From contig NC_023749.2 of NCBI RefSeq assembly GCF_000499845.2, positions 25,926,695 to 25,990,694 on the forward strand: a stretch of 64,000 nt of DNA, read 5' to 3'. The DNA comes from Phaseolus vulgaris (Eukaryota > Streptophyta > Magnoliopsida > Fabales > Fabaceae). Positions 52,401 to 64,000 of the stretch are shown here, in pieces. How positions within the stretch are numbered: the first letter of the stretch is position 1; each line of letters starts with the position of its first letter. The notes under the pieces are model-generated. The model was given only the letters and a program-made list of their open reading frames with translations, made no database searches and was not told the origin of the DNA. A program made the translations under genes and the position numbers.

Positions 52401-53670
52401 GGTCAACCAAAACATGACGTCTGCAGAACTGCCCTGGTCGACGAGAACCCTATGTACCTTTCTTCCCGCTGTGACTATTGAAATGACCACGAGGTCATTA
52501 TCGTGTGGGATGACATCCCGCAGGTCAGCCCTTGTGAAAACGAGGTCTGACTCCCATGGGTCATCCGGAAATTCCTCAGCAACTGAACTTACTGACCTCA
52601 CATATTTCTTACGTTGAGAGGCGGTGGGTCCTCCTCCAGAAAAGCCGCCAGAAATGGTGTGTACTTCTCCGTGAGTCGGCATTTCGTGCGCTTGACCTTC
52701 CTCTGGTGTCGCCGTGGCTGTGGTTGTAGTAGACCCAGCGAGATAATCTTTTAGGAAACCATTCTTCACAAGCTCATCCAACTGATAGCCCAGCGCTAAG
52801 CAGTTGTTTATATGGTGCCCAAACGCTTCGTGAAATTCGCACCATGATTCTTTGTGAGGTCCCAGCACTTTGTCAGACTTCATCGGTGGCCTCAACCTGT
52901 CAGCTATGTTGGGCACAACGATGAGATCTTTAAGTTCCACCAAAAAATTGTGCCTTAGAGGTCTATTTCCCTCTCTCCTTCCTTCTACTCGACCCCTAGG
53001 CTGGGTCTTCCTTGCCTCGTAGGTGCTCTTCTTGTCTTGGTTCTTTCTTTCTGTGGAGGCTTCATGGACCCTAGCAGGTTGTGTGCGAATTTGCGCTTTT
53101 GGGCGTGTGGGTGAAGCAATTGTGCACTTCTCGTATGCCTCACCCTTAGAGGCAATATGTTCTACCGCCCGACGCCTTACTTCAGCAAAAGTCTTGGGGC
53201 GGCTGCGATAGAGTGACTTGCTGAAAGACCCAGGACACACCCCTTTCCTGAATGCGTACACGATCATGGGTTCGTTTGTGGTACCCACCTTCACCACCTG
53301 CGCCCTGAAGCGACTTACGTACTCTTTCAGGGTCTCACCTTGATACTGCTTCACGTCGAATAGGTCGTATGAAACTAGGGGTGGGGCCCTCTTGGCTAGA
53401 TACTGCTCTCTGAATAGCCGCGAGAGCTGTGTGAAAGACATGATGTGACCTTCTGGGAGGCTGATGCACCAATCCATGGCCATCCCAGTCAAAGTGCTCA
53501 TAAAGAGCTTGCACCTTACGGCATCAGAACTGCCTACCCGCATCATCTGTGTGTGGAATGCAGTAAGGTGCGCCTCAGGGTCCTCCATCCCTGTGAAGGT
53601 TACTTTGGGCCCCGTGAATGTGTTGGGGAGTGCTGTCTCTAGGATCGCCTGTGAGAATGGTGTAGAGAAT
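52401..53670 (-). pseudogene. Element E: gag and start of protease, 5' end missing
   Basis: The capsid core (HLTAFHTQMMRVGSSD, SYDLFDVKQYQGE), basic linker, WCEFHEAFGHHINNC and protease VLVDQGSSADVMFW are in one frame. The N-terminal coiled coil is absent: the sequence starts at FSTPFSQAI and directly abuts the end of the LTR of element F at 53671. Upstream residues in the open frame are LTR read-through, not Gag. The abrupt edge indicates insertion of F into this gene. Confidence 0.85.
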
Positions 53671-54786
53671 TGTTCCCGCCGGTTGATCTGGGTCGTCTTT
53701 ATGCGTGGCTTGTCCTCACGAGCTAGGGCACCTTCGTTCTGCTCTGTCTCTGAGTACCTGAAAAGAAGTGAACAAAGGGGCGCCCTCGCGGCCGTTTGCA
53801 CTCTGACGATCAAGTCAGCTAGCGAGAAACATCAAAGGTGACGCACCGTCGGGTAGGACACTGTGACTGAATGCTCTGAGGGTGGTCGAAAAATATACTC
53901 AATGACCAAAGTTGTGCTGCCCTAATCGCTTTGTGCACACAGTGGGTGCGCAGCTAAGACAACTAGGGTTTGTGCTCTGTGTAACGCTACGAGAATTAGG
54001 TCAAAACTCGGATTCCTTTCAAATGTCCCAAGGCCCCCTTTTATACAACTTCTGCATTTAAAGCGCGTTAAAGCGCATTGAAAGCGTACAAAAATATTCC
54101 TTGGAACGTTCGAATCTTAACTGAATTAACGCGTACCTTAGCGAACTTTTAGGAAAGCCTTGATGTTTTCAGCGCTTATTTCCACGTGTTCTTCTGACTT
54201 GATCGCGAATCTTCGTGGAGGGCCCTACAGCGCCATAACCCAACTTAGGGTTAATCCATCGTGCAAACCCTCCTTTCTCGAAGTGCACTAGGCGCAAGGG
54301 GGTGACTTTTTGGGTGCCAACTCATGCGCCCCAACTTCTAGTCACTCACCTTGGGAGTGTATCTACCTTTCTCTCGTACCATGCACGTGGTTCTCCCTTG
54401 GGCGTGGCCCTCTCGTGGGTCGTATCTGTCCTAGGGTTTCCCAGCGGTGGCGTGGGTACTTCACGAGTTAGGTTACTCCCTACTAGTACTAGGATCGTGG
54501 CCTTGAAGCCACCTTTTTCATTCTCTTTGTCGCCATTCTGAGCTGTCAAGGAGGCCCGAGCCCTCCTTCTAATGTCTTGACTCAGCTATTGTCTTATCTT
54601 GGTGCTGCCTTTACCTAGCGACGCCTTTCTTGGGCGACGCCTTTGCGAGGCGACGCCTTTACCTGGCGATGCCCCAAGCGGTCAACCTGTTGACTTCCTT
54701 TCCCTTCTGTGGGGCCCTCGAGCGATCCCACTATGTGTTGACTTTGACTTTGACTTTTGGTCAACGCCCGGGGATGGGACGATACA
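53671..54786 (-). repeat. Element F: 3' LTR (1,116 bp)
   Basis: Minus strand: TGTATCGTCCC...GGCGGGAACA. The shared R/U5 block is at 53778-53820. Four GGCGACGCC-type units lie at 54600-54675, fewer than in E. The polypurine tract AAAACTGGGGGGCTTG (54787-54802) lies directly upstream on the element strand. Confidence 0.9.
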
Positions 54787-54802
54787 CAAGCCCCCCAGTT
54801 TT

Positions 54803-55286
54803 GAGCTGATAACTTGTTTTCAGCAAAAAGACTAAGCCCTTGCCCTATTGTCCACGTGGTATTCTGATGACGTGTCATTCTCTGATCAGTTGACTTGACA
54901 TTCTCAACTGACGTGACATTCTCTATACGGCTAATGTGACGTACCTTCGAGTGCTCTGATGATGTGACACTCTCTGAGCGAGAAAGGTGACGCTTTGGGT
55001 CTTGCTCTAATCTCGTCACACATGGCTCAATCGCACGGTCAACGCTTGGTGCTCTTTTCGCTTCAAGTTAGCGCTTAATCCTTCGACACGTGGTGCGATC
55101 CAGCGGCTGAGGGTGCGCTTCGTTAGCGCTTCTTGAGTTAACGTTATAACTTTTGAAAACGCGCGCTCGAGTCACTGTTTCATCACCCTTCGTATTTCCT
55201 TGCACTGTTCATCTTCTCACAGTCTTCTCTGCGATTTCTGCTTTCTCCCTACGCGTTCTCTCTTTTTACCAACCAAACACTCAAAG
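54803..55286 (+). promoter_or_regulatory. Element F: antisense-gene upstream region and 5' UTR
   Basis: It has several GACGTG and GTGACAT words (54860-54990), then CACTGTTTCATCACC (55172-55186), the motif seen in the other copies, and a pyrimidine-rich leader ending CTCAAAG at 55286. Confidence 0.55.
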
Positions 55287-57902
55287 GTATGATTTTTCTT
55301 CTCTGCTTATTCTTGCCCATTACTGCGTTAATCTCGTATCTTCCTGGGTCTGTTTATGATTTTGCATCTCCCGTATGCCCTTTTCCATTTCCCTGTTCCT
55401 TCCTCCTTGGACTTCTCGTGGGTAGGGGCTTTCTTAGGGTTTCTCTCCCCTTTTCTTCCTTACCTTACTTGCTAAACCTTTTTCTTCCTTACCTTACTTG
55501 CTAAACCCTTTTCTCTTCTTCATTCTTCAATTTCTTCATCAATGGCACATACCAAAATGACGACCAACCCTCCACCCCCAAGAGTCAACCATAGGGCCCT
55601 TTACCCATGGGCTCCAGTCAAACTGCTTGACGAGCACTCGAGCTTGGTCTCTACGAGAGCTTGGAGGGATCATGTAGGAGAGCCAAGCACCTACGATCAT
55701 CGTGCATTCGCAAAAAGGCATGATGACGACATCGCAGTGCTCCCTTGAACCTTAAGGGAGCCCGTGTGCGGGGATGAGCGGGCCAACAACGGGGTCCCCT
55801 TCTTCTACTTCTATCAAGTGGTCTTTAAACGTATAGGGATGCGCTTGCCCTTCTCCAGGTATGAGAGGGAATTGCTAACGAAAATCAACATTGCCCCAGC
55901 CCAACTGCACCCCAACGGCTGGGCCTTTGTCAAGGCCTTTGTCGTATTGTGTGGGTTCTTCGGGTGTGCACCCTCTGTCGACATCTTCCTGCATTTCTTC
56001 GAAGTGAAGAAACAGGGGAAGAGCCTTTGGGTGAGTCTCAACAATATCCCTGGAAGGGTGTCCTGCTGACTCTATTCCAGCAATCCTTCAAGGGGTGGAA
56101 AGGCAAATTCTTCAAGGTTTGCTGCTCCGACTACGACCCCTCCGCCCTCGACGGCTTTCCTCTGTACTGGGTGAAGGAGGTAAAGACCGTGAAGCCCAAG
56201 TCGCTGGACGAATTGCCCTCGAGCGATCGAGAGGCTTGTCAAATTTTGACTAGCGTGGGGGGCTTTGACACCGCCACCCTGATAAGTTTAGAGTTCAATG
56301 CCGAAGCTCTAGCACAATACATAAGTATGAGAGCTGCCCTCCATAACCTTCTATTCCCTGCTTCTGCCGGATATTTGTTTGATGCATGATTTATATGCTC
56401 ATTTGTGTTTCAACTTTTAGCTTGTGCCTGACCTCCACTATGTTTGTCTCTTTGGTGCAGATTCTAAAATGGATTCTGCAACACGAGCTGATTTGGCTCG
56501 GTCCTTGAAGGCTCGTCTTAGCGCGCAGTCTACAAAGGGCGGCGCTTCCAACACCTCCCCCCTTAAGTCCAATCCATCACCACCATCCCTACCATCTCAT
56601 TCCACCGAAACACCTGATTCCCCCCATTCCCGCCAAACACCAAATTCCCCCCTCACATCACAAACACCTTCCTCAGCCCAAACACCCCACTCTCCTCCAA
56701 CACTTCAAACACCTTCCTCACCTCTTCCCATTGCTGCAGTCCCACTGGATGCAGCTAGTGCTCCCACCATAGCTCCTCCCGACAAAGGCAAGAGGATGCT
56801 TGTCGTGTCTTCCGAGGACGGCGACTCGGATGTGGGGCCTGCTTACAAAAGAAGGAGGACCAATCGAGTCGTCTGCTCGCGCTCTTCTTCGCCTCCACAC
56901 CGGGGATCCATGAGGGACAACCCCCCTAGCGCCACATCTCCCCCATGCCAAACAGTCCAAGATGAAGGGGTGGTGGAGTATATGCCTTCATCAGTACCAA
57001 TACCAGCGCCAACCCCAACATCAACAACAACTCCAACACCAACCGCCCCAATAACCACCCCAGGACTTATAACAACTCCCCCTCCCATCATGCAGCTGAT
57101 GAGGGGCTTTAACGATAAGGTGTCGCCAGGCGAACCTTTCGGGGCGGCACGGTCAGAGGGCATGCCTTACTACTTAGGTGCCTTCTTGGCCGTTACCCTT
57201 GAGTGGCGCGCCCAGGCGAAGTTTAAAGCTGTTGAGGCGCGCACGTTCCAAACCCTTCAACAGGAAGTGGCTGCCATGAAGGAAGAGAAGGAGAACTTGT
57301 GCCGAAGCTGGGCGTGCTAGGAGGAGGTCTACAAAGCCTCCTTGAGAGATGCCCGACAGTCCAACGCTGAAGCCTGCAAACTGCTCACTGAGCTCCTTGA
57401 GCAGGTAACCTCTCTTCAGTCCAAGATCGTCGCCCTTGAAGCGGCGATGCGAACCTCCGAGGCACAACAGAAACTGCTTGCTGATCAATGTGCTGCCCGG
57501 GGGCAATCGCTGGAGAAGAACGAGGGGGAGCTAGCTGAGAAGATGGAAAAGCTCAACCTTCTCCAAACTGAGCACAATCAATTTCAAACTAAACTGAACA
57601 GGCTTCAAGTGGAGAAGGAAGATCTTGAGAAGCAGCTAGCCTCTACTGACTCCACGATTGAAGAGCTGGAGAGGGTCAAAAGGGAGCTCATTGCAGAGAG
57701 GGAAGCCCGAGACTCCACCACTAAAAATCTGGAGCGGGCTAAAGGAAAGCTCATTGACAACATGGCTGATATCTTTGCAGAGGTATTCAAGGAGGCCTTG
57801 GCTCAAGCCGCTTGCGAAAACTCGGGAGTTGACACCTCCAATTGCAGCCCTCTCAACCATATTGTCGATGGGAAGGTCGTTCCCCTCGACCTTGGGGATT
57901 GA
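55287..57902 (+). pseudogene. Element F: antisense gene (plus strand), broken
   Basis: Donor CTCAAAG|GTATG at 55287. The matching 3' end of the 5' UTR intron reads CATTCTTCAA (55521-55530), so the acceptor AG is mutated to AA. Coding exon 1 is 55542-56324, starting MAHTKMTTNPP. A TGA lies at 55746-55748, followed in the same frame by VCGDERANNGVPFFY, LPFSRYERELLTKINIAPAQ and VDIFLHFFEVKKQGKSLW. A net two-base insertion near 56060 shifts the frame. The phase-1 intron is 56325-56460 (CATAA|GTATG, TTTGGTGCAG). Exon 2 opens NSKMDSATRADLA and contains Pro/Ser-rich text, SSEDGDSD, KRRRTNR and a TAG at 57318-57320 where E has CAG. A long coiled coil leads to GVDTSNCSPLNHIVDGKVVP and the TGA at 57900-57902. 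It is the best preserved C-terminal half of the E/F type. Confidence 0.8.
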
Positions 57903-59395
57903 GCTTTACTTAATTAATATTCCTTTGTAAATTTGTATTTTCTAACATTCGCTTTGTAATTCTGACTCTCATCTTCATTTAAATGTTTATTCGAGCTTTA
58001 TATTTACATCCTCGTGTACTTTTAGCTTCTCTGCTTTACTGCTTGCTTTACTAAATCAAAGGCGTAACTGGTACTTACTCTTCGTTGCATCGCTTCTGCG
58101 CCTTGTCTTTAACTCTTTAGGTAGCACGTGACCTTCTCTTTTCATTCTTCCCTTCTGAGTAGCGGTGCATACCCTTCTTCTGATCTTTTCGCTTAGAACT
58201 TCGCTTGGCCTTCATATCTGCGAGGAATCTTCCCCATGAAGGCGCCGCCTGCCTCGTCATTGCCCAAAGGCGAAGGAGGATTTAACTTCGCGTATTTTTC
58301 TTGTCTCTGATAACTCGTGTTTTTATGCTTCTCCTTCTTACTCTTCACTTACTTGTTCTTGAGCCCCCGAGCGCTTACTACCAAGGGCATTGCTGGCTTT
58401 ACCATTGCTTGGGGCGAAAGGGGTCTCATCTTTTTCTCTCTGGCCTCGACATCGCTCAAGGGCGAGGAGGGCTAATCTCAACTATACTGGGTGCCCATGC
58501 TCGAGGAAGGACTTGCTCTGGGTGTCCTCAGCGTATCTAGACACTTGGGACAAAAGTCGCGCTCTGGTGCCCACGCCCATGGAGAGGCCTATACAATCAG
58601 CACCGTATTGTCCATGGAGTGTCTAAAACACCCAGGCAACTTAGCCCTTATCTCTTTGCGTTTGGTGCCCACACCTGAGTAGAGGCCTACTACGTTAGCG
58701 CCGTATCGTACTCAGGGTGTCTAAAACACCAGACACCGGGGTTAGCCGTATATTCCTGAGGAGGGGGCGTCTCGAAGGAATCCCTTAACCCCTGCTCAAG
58801 GACTAGACGTCCGAATTTTTTACTTGTACTGACATTTGTTACTGGGGCTTGCTATTCATACTTGAGGAGGGGGCGTCCCGAAGGAATCCTTTAGCCCCTG
58901 CTCAAGGACTAGGCTCCCGGATTTTAACTCATACTGACATCTAGTACTGGGGCTAGCTATTCATACTTGAGGAGGGGCGTCCCGAAGGAATCCCTTAACC
59001 CCTGCTCGAGGACTAGGCTCCCGGATTTTAACTCACACTGACATCTATTACTAGGGCTAGCTATTCATACTTGAGGAGGGGGCGTCCTGAAGGAATCCCT
59101 TAACCCCTGCTCAAGGACTAGGCTCCCAGATTTTAACTTGTACTGACATACCTGTTATCTTGCTCTGCATCTGACCTCCGGTCCTTTATTTGGTGATACC
59201 TACTCTTGGCGACGCCCCATCTTGGCGACGCCTCATCTTGGCGACGCCTCGTCTTTATTTTTGTTTCTTTGATCTTTGATCTTACATGAAAGGGAAAACT
59301 AAGGCAAGAATATCTTAAACTTTTGTTTTCTTTATTTGGGTGACCTCGTTAAAAAACCCTTGAGAGGGTTAAAAGAGTGTCCCCTTTACAAAGCT
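57903..59395. other. Element F: spacer between the antisense gene and pol
   Basis: This is non-coding. It contains four ~105-bp tandem units (58738-59155; GCTATTCATACTTGAGGAGG core), short GGCGACGCC units (59205-59255) and the conserved post-pol block (59335-59392, minus strand). It includes the site homologous to the S2 insertion in E, here unoccupied. Confidence 0.75.
58738..59155. repeat. Tandem repeat, four ~105-bp units
   Basis: Each unit contains CTTGAGGAGGGGGCGTC, GAAGGAATCCCTTAACCCC and CAAGGACTAGGC. Unit starts are near 58738, 58844, 58947 and 59053. Element E has two units at the same place. Confidence 0.88.
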
Positions 59396-62300
59396 TCAAC
59401 TAAAATAAAACTTTAAATTCGCCGCATTCCAACTTCGTGGGATGGGGCCTCCTTCTAGAGTCTCTAACTTATATGAACCGTTCCCTTTGGCTTTGATTAC
59501 TCTGAACGGTCCAGTTCACTGGGAGACAACTTGTTTTCCAACTCGTTAGGGTGAGCCTTCCTCATGACCAGATCACCAAACTGGAATTGTCGCAGCTTCA
59601 CCTTAGAGCTGTACTGACGCTCCACTCTTCTTTTCACAGCCTCAGCTTTGATTTTCGCCTCTTCTCTGGCTTCGTCTATCAGATCTAGGTTCACCTTCCT
59701 TTCTTCGTTGGACTCTTCTGCCTCGAAACCTAGGAAACGAGGCGAGCTCTCGTGGATCTCCACTGGGATCATGGCGTCCGATCCATACACCAGGTTGAAA
59801 GGCGTTTCCATGGTGGAAGATTGGGGCGTGGTGTGGTAAGCCCATACAATCCTTGGTACTTTTTCTGCCCACGCCCCTTTAGCCTTCTCCAATCTGCGTT
59901 TCAAACCCCCCAACAAAACTCTGTTTGCTGACTCGACCTGCCCATTTGTCTGGGGGTGTTCGACTGATGCAAACACTTGCTTGATTCCGACTACTGTACA
60001 TAGCTTCCCCAACTGTTGGCTCGCGAACTGGGTGCCATTGTCTGAAATGAGATGCCTTGGCACCCCAAACCGACATTTTTCCCAAAAAAATGTTGTACCA
60101 TGTGCGCAGTGATCTGTGCCACTGGTTCGACCTCTATCCACTTGGTGAAGTACTCGATGGCAACGATTAAGTACTTCATTTGCCTTATCGCCAATGGGAA
60201 CGGGCCTAAGATATCAATTCCCCAAGTATGAAAAGGCCACGGGCTGTATATGGATCTTAGTTCCTCTGGCGGCGCCTTGTGCCAATCAGCGTGCATCTGA
60301 CACTGCTTGCAATGCTGGGCGTATCGCACGCAATCCTCTCTTACTGTTGGCCAGAAAAACCCTACGCGTATTACCTTGGATGCTAAGGATCTTCCTCTGA
60401 CAAATACCTTCGTGGAGCTCAGCCATTATCCTGGTGCACTCGTCGCCATTTACGCACATCAAGATGGGGTTCGTAAACCCGTGTCTGAATAATATCCCAT
60501 CTACTAATGTGTATCTTGCGGCGTTCCTCTTAATCTTCTTGCCTTCTTCCGGTTCCGCTGGGAGGATTCCGTCCGCTAGGTATCGCCTGTAAGGGATCAT
60601 CCATGTGTCGCCTTCCTCTAAAGCACACACCTGTACACCTTTTTCTTCTTCTGGCGAGGTCGCATAAGTACTAATGCAGGGTGCCCTCACCGTATCTTGA
60701 CTCAAAGAGCGATGACTCATTGGTTTTGCTTTTGTTGTACTAATGTGAAGAACGTCCACCCTGTTGTCTGCAACAAACTTTCGCGGCGTCTTGAGGGTCT
60801 CTTGTATCACAGTCCTCTGCCTTCCCCCCTTGCCTGAGCTGGCCAGCTTGGCAAGCAGGTCAGCTCTAGCATTCTGCTCCCTAGGGACATGCACCAGCTC
60901 AAACACAGCGAAGGCTCTCTTCAACACCTCGACGTACCTCAAGTATACGACCATCTGTGGATACTTTTCCTGGTACTCCCCTGTTACTTGCCCTGTGACC
61001 AGCTGTGAGTCACTCTTCGCTAGGAGGCTCTGAGCACCCATTTCTTTAGCGAACAGCATCCCAACAATCAACCCCTCGTACTCCTCCTGGTTGTTGCTTG
61101 CTTTGAAGGCGAAGCGTAAGGCTTGCTCGATCAACACTCCATTAGGCCCCTCCAAGATTATTCTAGCGCCACTCCCTTGCTGGTTGGAAGACCCATCCAC
61201 TGAGAGCATCCACTGTGACCCTAACTCCACCTCTTGAGGGTCTCCTCCTGGTGAAAGTTCTCCCACGAAGTCAACATAGAGTTGCCCTTTGATGGACCCC
61301 CTGGGTTCATATTGGATATCGAACTCTGACAACTCTACCGCCCAGTGAACCATCCTCCCTGCTACATCTGCCTTCTGAAGTACCTTTTGGATAGGGAGGT
61401 TTGTCATCACCACCACTGTGAAGCTGTGGAAATAGTGGTGGAGTCTTCGGGCTGAGAACACCACTACTAGCGCCGCCTTCTCTAGTGACTGGTATCTCAA
61501 TTCTGGGCCTTGGAAGGCCTTGCTCACGAAGTAAATGGGCTTTTGCACCTGGTTTTGTTCCTGGACCAGCACAGAGCTAATGGCCCACTCAGTTACCGCA
61601 AAGTATAACCGGAGGGGGACGCCCACCTGTGGCTTGCAAAGCACCGGTGGCATCGCCAAGTATTCCTTCAACTTGAGAAATGCTGCTTCACACTCATCTG
61701 TCCACGCGAAACGACTATTTCTTTTGAGGCATTGAAAGTAGGGGTGGCCCTTCTCTCCTCCAGCAGATACGAATCTCGATAATGCTGCCATTCGCCCCGT
61801 CAGTTGTTGAACTTCTTTCACTGAGGTTAGGCTCCTCATGGCGATGATGGCTGTGCACTTGTCGGGGTTTGCCTCTATCCCCCTCTCTGTGAGCATGAAA
61901 CCTAAGAACTTTCCCGCCTCCACGCCAAAAACGCACTTTTCATGGTTTAGCTTGAGGTGATACTTCGATATGGTAGCAAACAACTCCTTCAGATTAGTTG
62001 CGTGCTGCCATCTCTCGTGTGAAGTTACCACCATGTCATCTACGTAGGCATGTACGTTCATTCCCAGGATGGGTGCAAGGACTTTGTCCATCAGCCTCTG
62101 GTAGGTGGCACCTGCATTTTTTAACCTAAACGCCATCACCTTATAACAGTAGTTGTATGTCTCTGTCGTGAACGCCGTTTTGCTCTCATCCCTTGGGTGC
62201 ATCTTGATCTGATTATAACCTGAGAATGCATCCAAGAAACTCAGCATCTTGCAGCCCGACGCGTTATCCACTAACGCACCGATGTTGGGTAGAGGATACG

Positions 62301-63951
62301 AATCCTTTGGGCACACCTTGTTCAGATCTGTGAAGTCAACGCACATCCTCCATTTCCCATTCCTCTTCTTGACTATAACTACGTTCGCTAGCCACTCAGG
62401 GTATTGTATCTCCCTGATGTGCCCAGCGCTGAGCAACTTCTGTGTTTCTTCCTTCACAACAAGGCATCGCTCTTCGTTGAACTTCCTCCTTCTTTGTCTC
62501 ACAGGGCGAACCTTGGTGTCCATGGTGAGATGGTGGCACAAAATGTTTGGGTTGATACCTGACATGTCCACCGCAGTCCACACGAAAGCATCTAGGTGGC
62601 GCGAGATTACTGCGGCTACCTCCTCTCGTTCGCTTTGGCTCAGCAAGCGTCCTATCTTGAACACCTTACCCCCTATTTGTCTTTCTACTATGTTATCCTC
62701 TGGTTGGGGTCGCTCATTTTGCGCATTCTCTGCAAGAGACTCATTCGTGGAGTCCTCTTCCATAGGCGTCGCCCCAACAGATGCTTCGGGCATCGCCTCC
62801 TCTGGCTCTTCTTCCGCGGGCGGGGCGTCACAATACCCTCCTTCCGCGCGTGTGTCTTCTGTAGGCGTCGCCCCTGCAGGCATGGCCTCGACAGGCGTGG
62901 ACTCTGCGGGCGTCGCCTCTTCCAATGGTTCTATCTCCATTGGTAAATCTGGAACGGGTGGTCGTTCGATCACCATGACCACGCCTCTTTTTGTCTTTAG
63001 ACTATTTTCATAGCACTTACGGGCCTCTTCTTGATCTGACTTGATCACAATCACCTTCATGTGGCGCGTGGAGGACACGACCCTTAATTTGTTCAAGGCA
63101 AGTCTGCCTAACAAAATGTTGTAAGCCGAGCTGGCGTTAACGACCAAGTACCGGATGCTCTCGGTGCGTGACGTCGCTTCATCAGTGAACGTCGTCCTCA
63201 GCTCCAAGTAGCCACGTACCTCTACTGGGTTGTCCGCAAACCCATACAAGCATCCAGTATAGGGTCTCAAAAGGTCGGGGGACAACTGTAGCTTATTGAA
63301 GGTCGACCAAAACATGACGTCTGCAGAACTGCCTTGGTCGACGAGGACCCTATGTACCTTCCTTCCCGCTGTGACTATTGAAATGACCACTGGGTCATTA
63401 TCGTGGGGGATGACATCCCGCAGGTCAGCCCTTGTGAAAACAAGGTCCGACTCCCACGGGTCATCTGGAAATTCCTCTGCAACCGAACTTACTGACCTCA
63501 CATATTTCTTTCGTTGAGAGGCAGTGGGTCCCCCTCCGAAAAAGCCGTTAGAGATGGTGTGCACTTCTCCATGAGTTGGGATTTCGTGCGCTTGACCTTC
63601 CTCTGGTGTCGCTGTGGCTGTGGTCGTAGTGGACCCAGCGAGATAATCTTTCAAGAAACCATTCTTCACAAGCTCATCCAACTGATAGCCCAACGCTAAG
63701 CAGTTGTTAATGTGGTGCCCGAATGATTCGTGAAATTCGCACCATGATTCCTTGTGAGGTCCCAGTATGTTGTCAGACTTCACCGGTGGCCTCAACCTGT
63801 CAGCTATGTTGGAGACAACGGTGAGGTCTTTAAGTTCCACCACAAAGTTGTGCCTTAGAGGTCTATTGCCCTCTCTCCTTCCTTCTGATCGACCCCTAGG
63901 TCGGGTTCTCCTTGTCTCGTAGGTGCGCCTTCTATCTTGATTCTTTCTCTC
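59396..63951 (-). pseudogene. Element F: gag C-terminus and pol, nearly intact up to integrase
   Basis: Read leftward. The end of Gag (WCEFHESFGHHINNC), protease (VLVDQGSSADVMFW, Asp codon 63337-63339), a glutamate-rich linker, reverse transcriptase (KWRMCVDFTDLNKVCPKDSY, FLDAFSGYNQI, YVDD at 62035-62046) and RNase H (VDGSSNQQGSG) share one frame from 63951 to about 60290. In integrase a small deletion near 60380 destroys the zinc-binding segment. A second frame break falls near 60080 in a run of seven A (T on the element strand). The rest of the core (SDNGTQF, NGQVESANR) and the C-terminal part continue in the next frame to TGA 59396-59398. Gag N-terminal to TERKNQD is missing because the LTR of G begins there. 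Confidence 0.87.
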
Positions 63952-64000
63952 TGTTCCCGCCGGTTGACCAGGGTCGTCTTTGCGAGTCACTTGTCTTCGC
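63952..64000 (-). repeat. Element G: end of a further LTR
   Basis: TGTTCCCGCCGGTTGACC on the plus strand equals the 3' end of the E/F LTR family on the minus strand. It abuts the truncated gag of F and runs off the window, presumably as the 3' LTR of another element inserted in F. Confidence 0.75.

Larger units (their letters stand above)
42094..53670 (-). mobile_element. Element E: decayed Tat-lineage retrotransposon, interrupted in gag
   Basis: Minus orientation. From left to right: 3' LTR, polypurine tract, antisense gene (on the plus strand), spacer with solo LTR S2, then pol and gag running leftward. Gag stops abruptly at 53670, where the 3' LTR of element F begins, so the 5' end of E should lie beyond the window. 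Nearly every domain carries stops or frameshifts. Confidence 0.85.
53671..63951 (-). mobile_element. Element F: Tat-lineage retrotransposon nested in E, interrupted in gag
   Basis: Same family and orientation as E. 3' LTR, polypurine tract, antisense gene, spacer, pol, and gag up to 63951, where another LTR end (G) begins. F is less damaged than E, with a frame of more than 1,200 codons from gag through RNase H. The 5' LTR lies outside the window. Confidence 0.85.

Noticed and set aside
53671..53813. N-terminal extension of Gag in element E (and the similar start at 63952-63990 in F)
   Set aside because: These codons lie in the LTR of the neighbouring element; the open frame only happens to continue across the insertion junction.

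Overview
This window looks like plant nuclear DNA made almost entirely of nested Ty3/gypsy LTR retrotransposons of the Tat lineage. The evidence is gag-pol polyproteins in the order Gag, protease, reverse transcriptase, RNase H, integrase; LTRs of 0.9-1.2 kb with TG...CA ends; a shared primer-binding site; purine tracts before the 3' LTRs; and, in every copy that reaches that far, a second gene in antisense orientation between pol and the 3' LTR. The antisense layout and domain fit the Retand/Tat group of flowering plants. The protein style recalls legumes, but that is from memory and unchecked. I found no intact host gene, rRNA, tRNA or CRISPR array.

Left cluster (1-27.1 kb). Element D (minus strand, cut by the window edge) and element C (plus) stand head to head across a 447-bp ATT-rich array. 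C is decayed, carries a ~1-kb solo LTR (S1) inside pol, and ends in an LTR of family A. A 40-bp ATT linker follows, then element B with a different LTR family. B has the only unbroken gag-pol (1,798 codons). B's 3' end is not its own: a 2,381-bp block made of C's antisense-gene upstream region, C's purine tract, LTR-A, the linker and LTR-B occurs on both sides of B's body.

Middle (27.1-41.9 kb). A truncated CACTA transposon end and ~1.5 kb of AT-rich, possibly host, DNA precede element A. Element A is complete in outline (28992-41182, target duplication TATTC) but has a deleted reverse-transcriptase core. A second AT-rich stretch follows.

Right cluster (41.9-64 kb). Here everything is on the minus strand and appears nested serially: E lies in an old LTR, F in the gag of E, and G in the gag of F. 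E also carries a second solo LTR (S2) of the S1 family.

The most interesting feature is the antisense gene. All five copies (C, B, A, E, F) show the same three-exon layout: a pyrimidine-rich 5' UTR exon, a 220-268-nt intron, a coding exon with the Transposase_28-like ('putative gypsy type transposon') region, a phase-1 intron, and a second exon with acidic and basic patches, coiled coil and a conserved VDGK C-terminus. Several short non-coding blocks are also conserved across the otherwise diverged LTR families.
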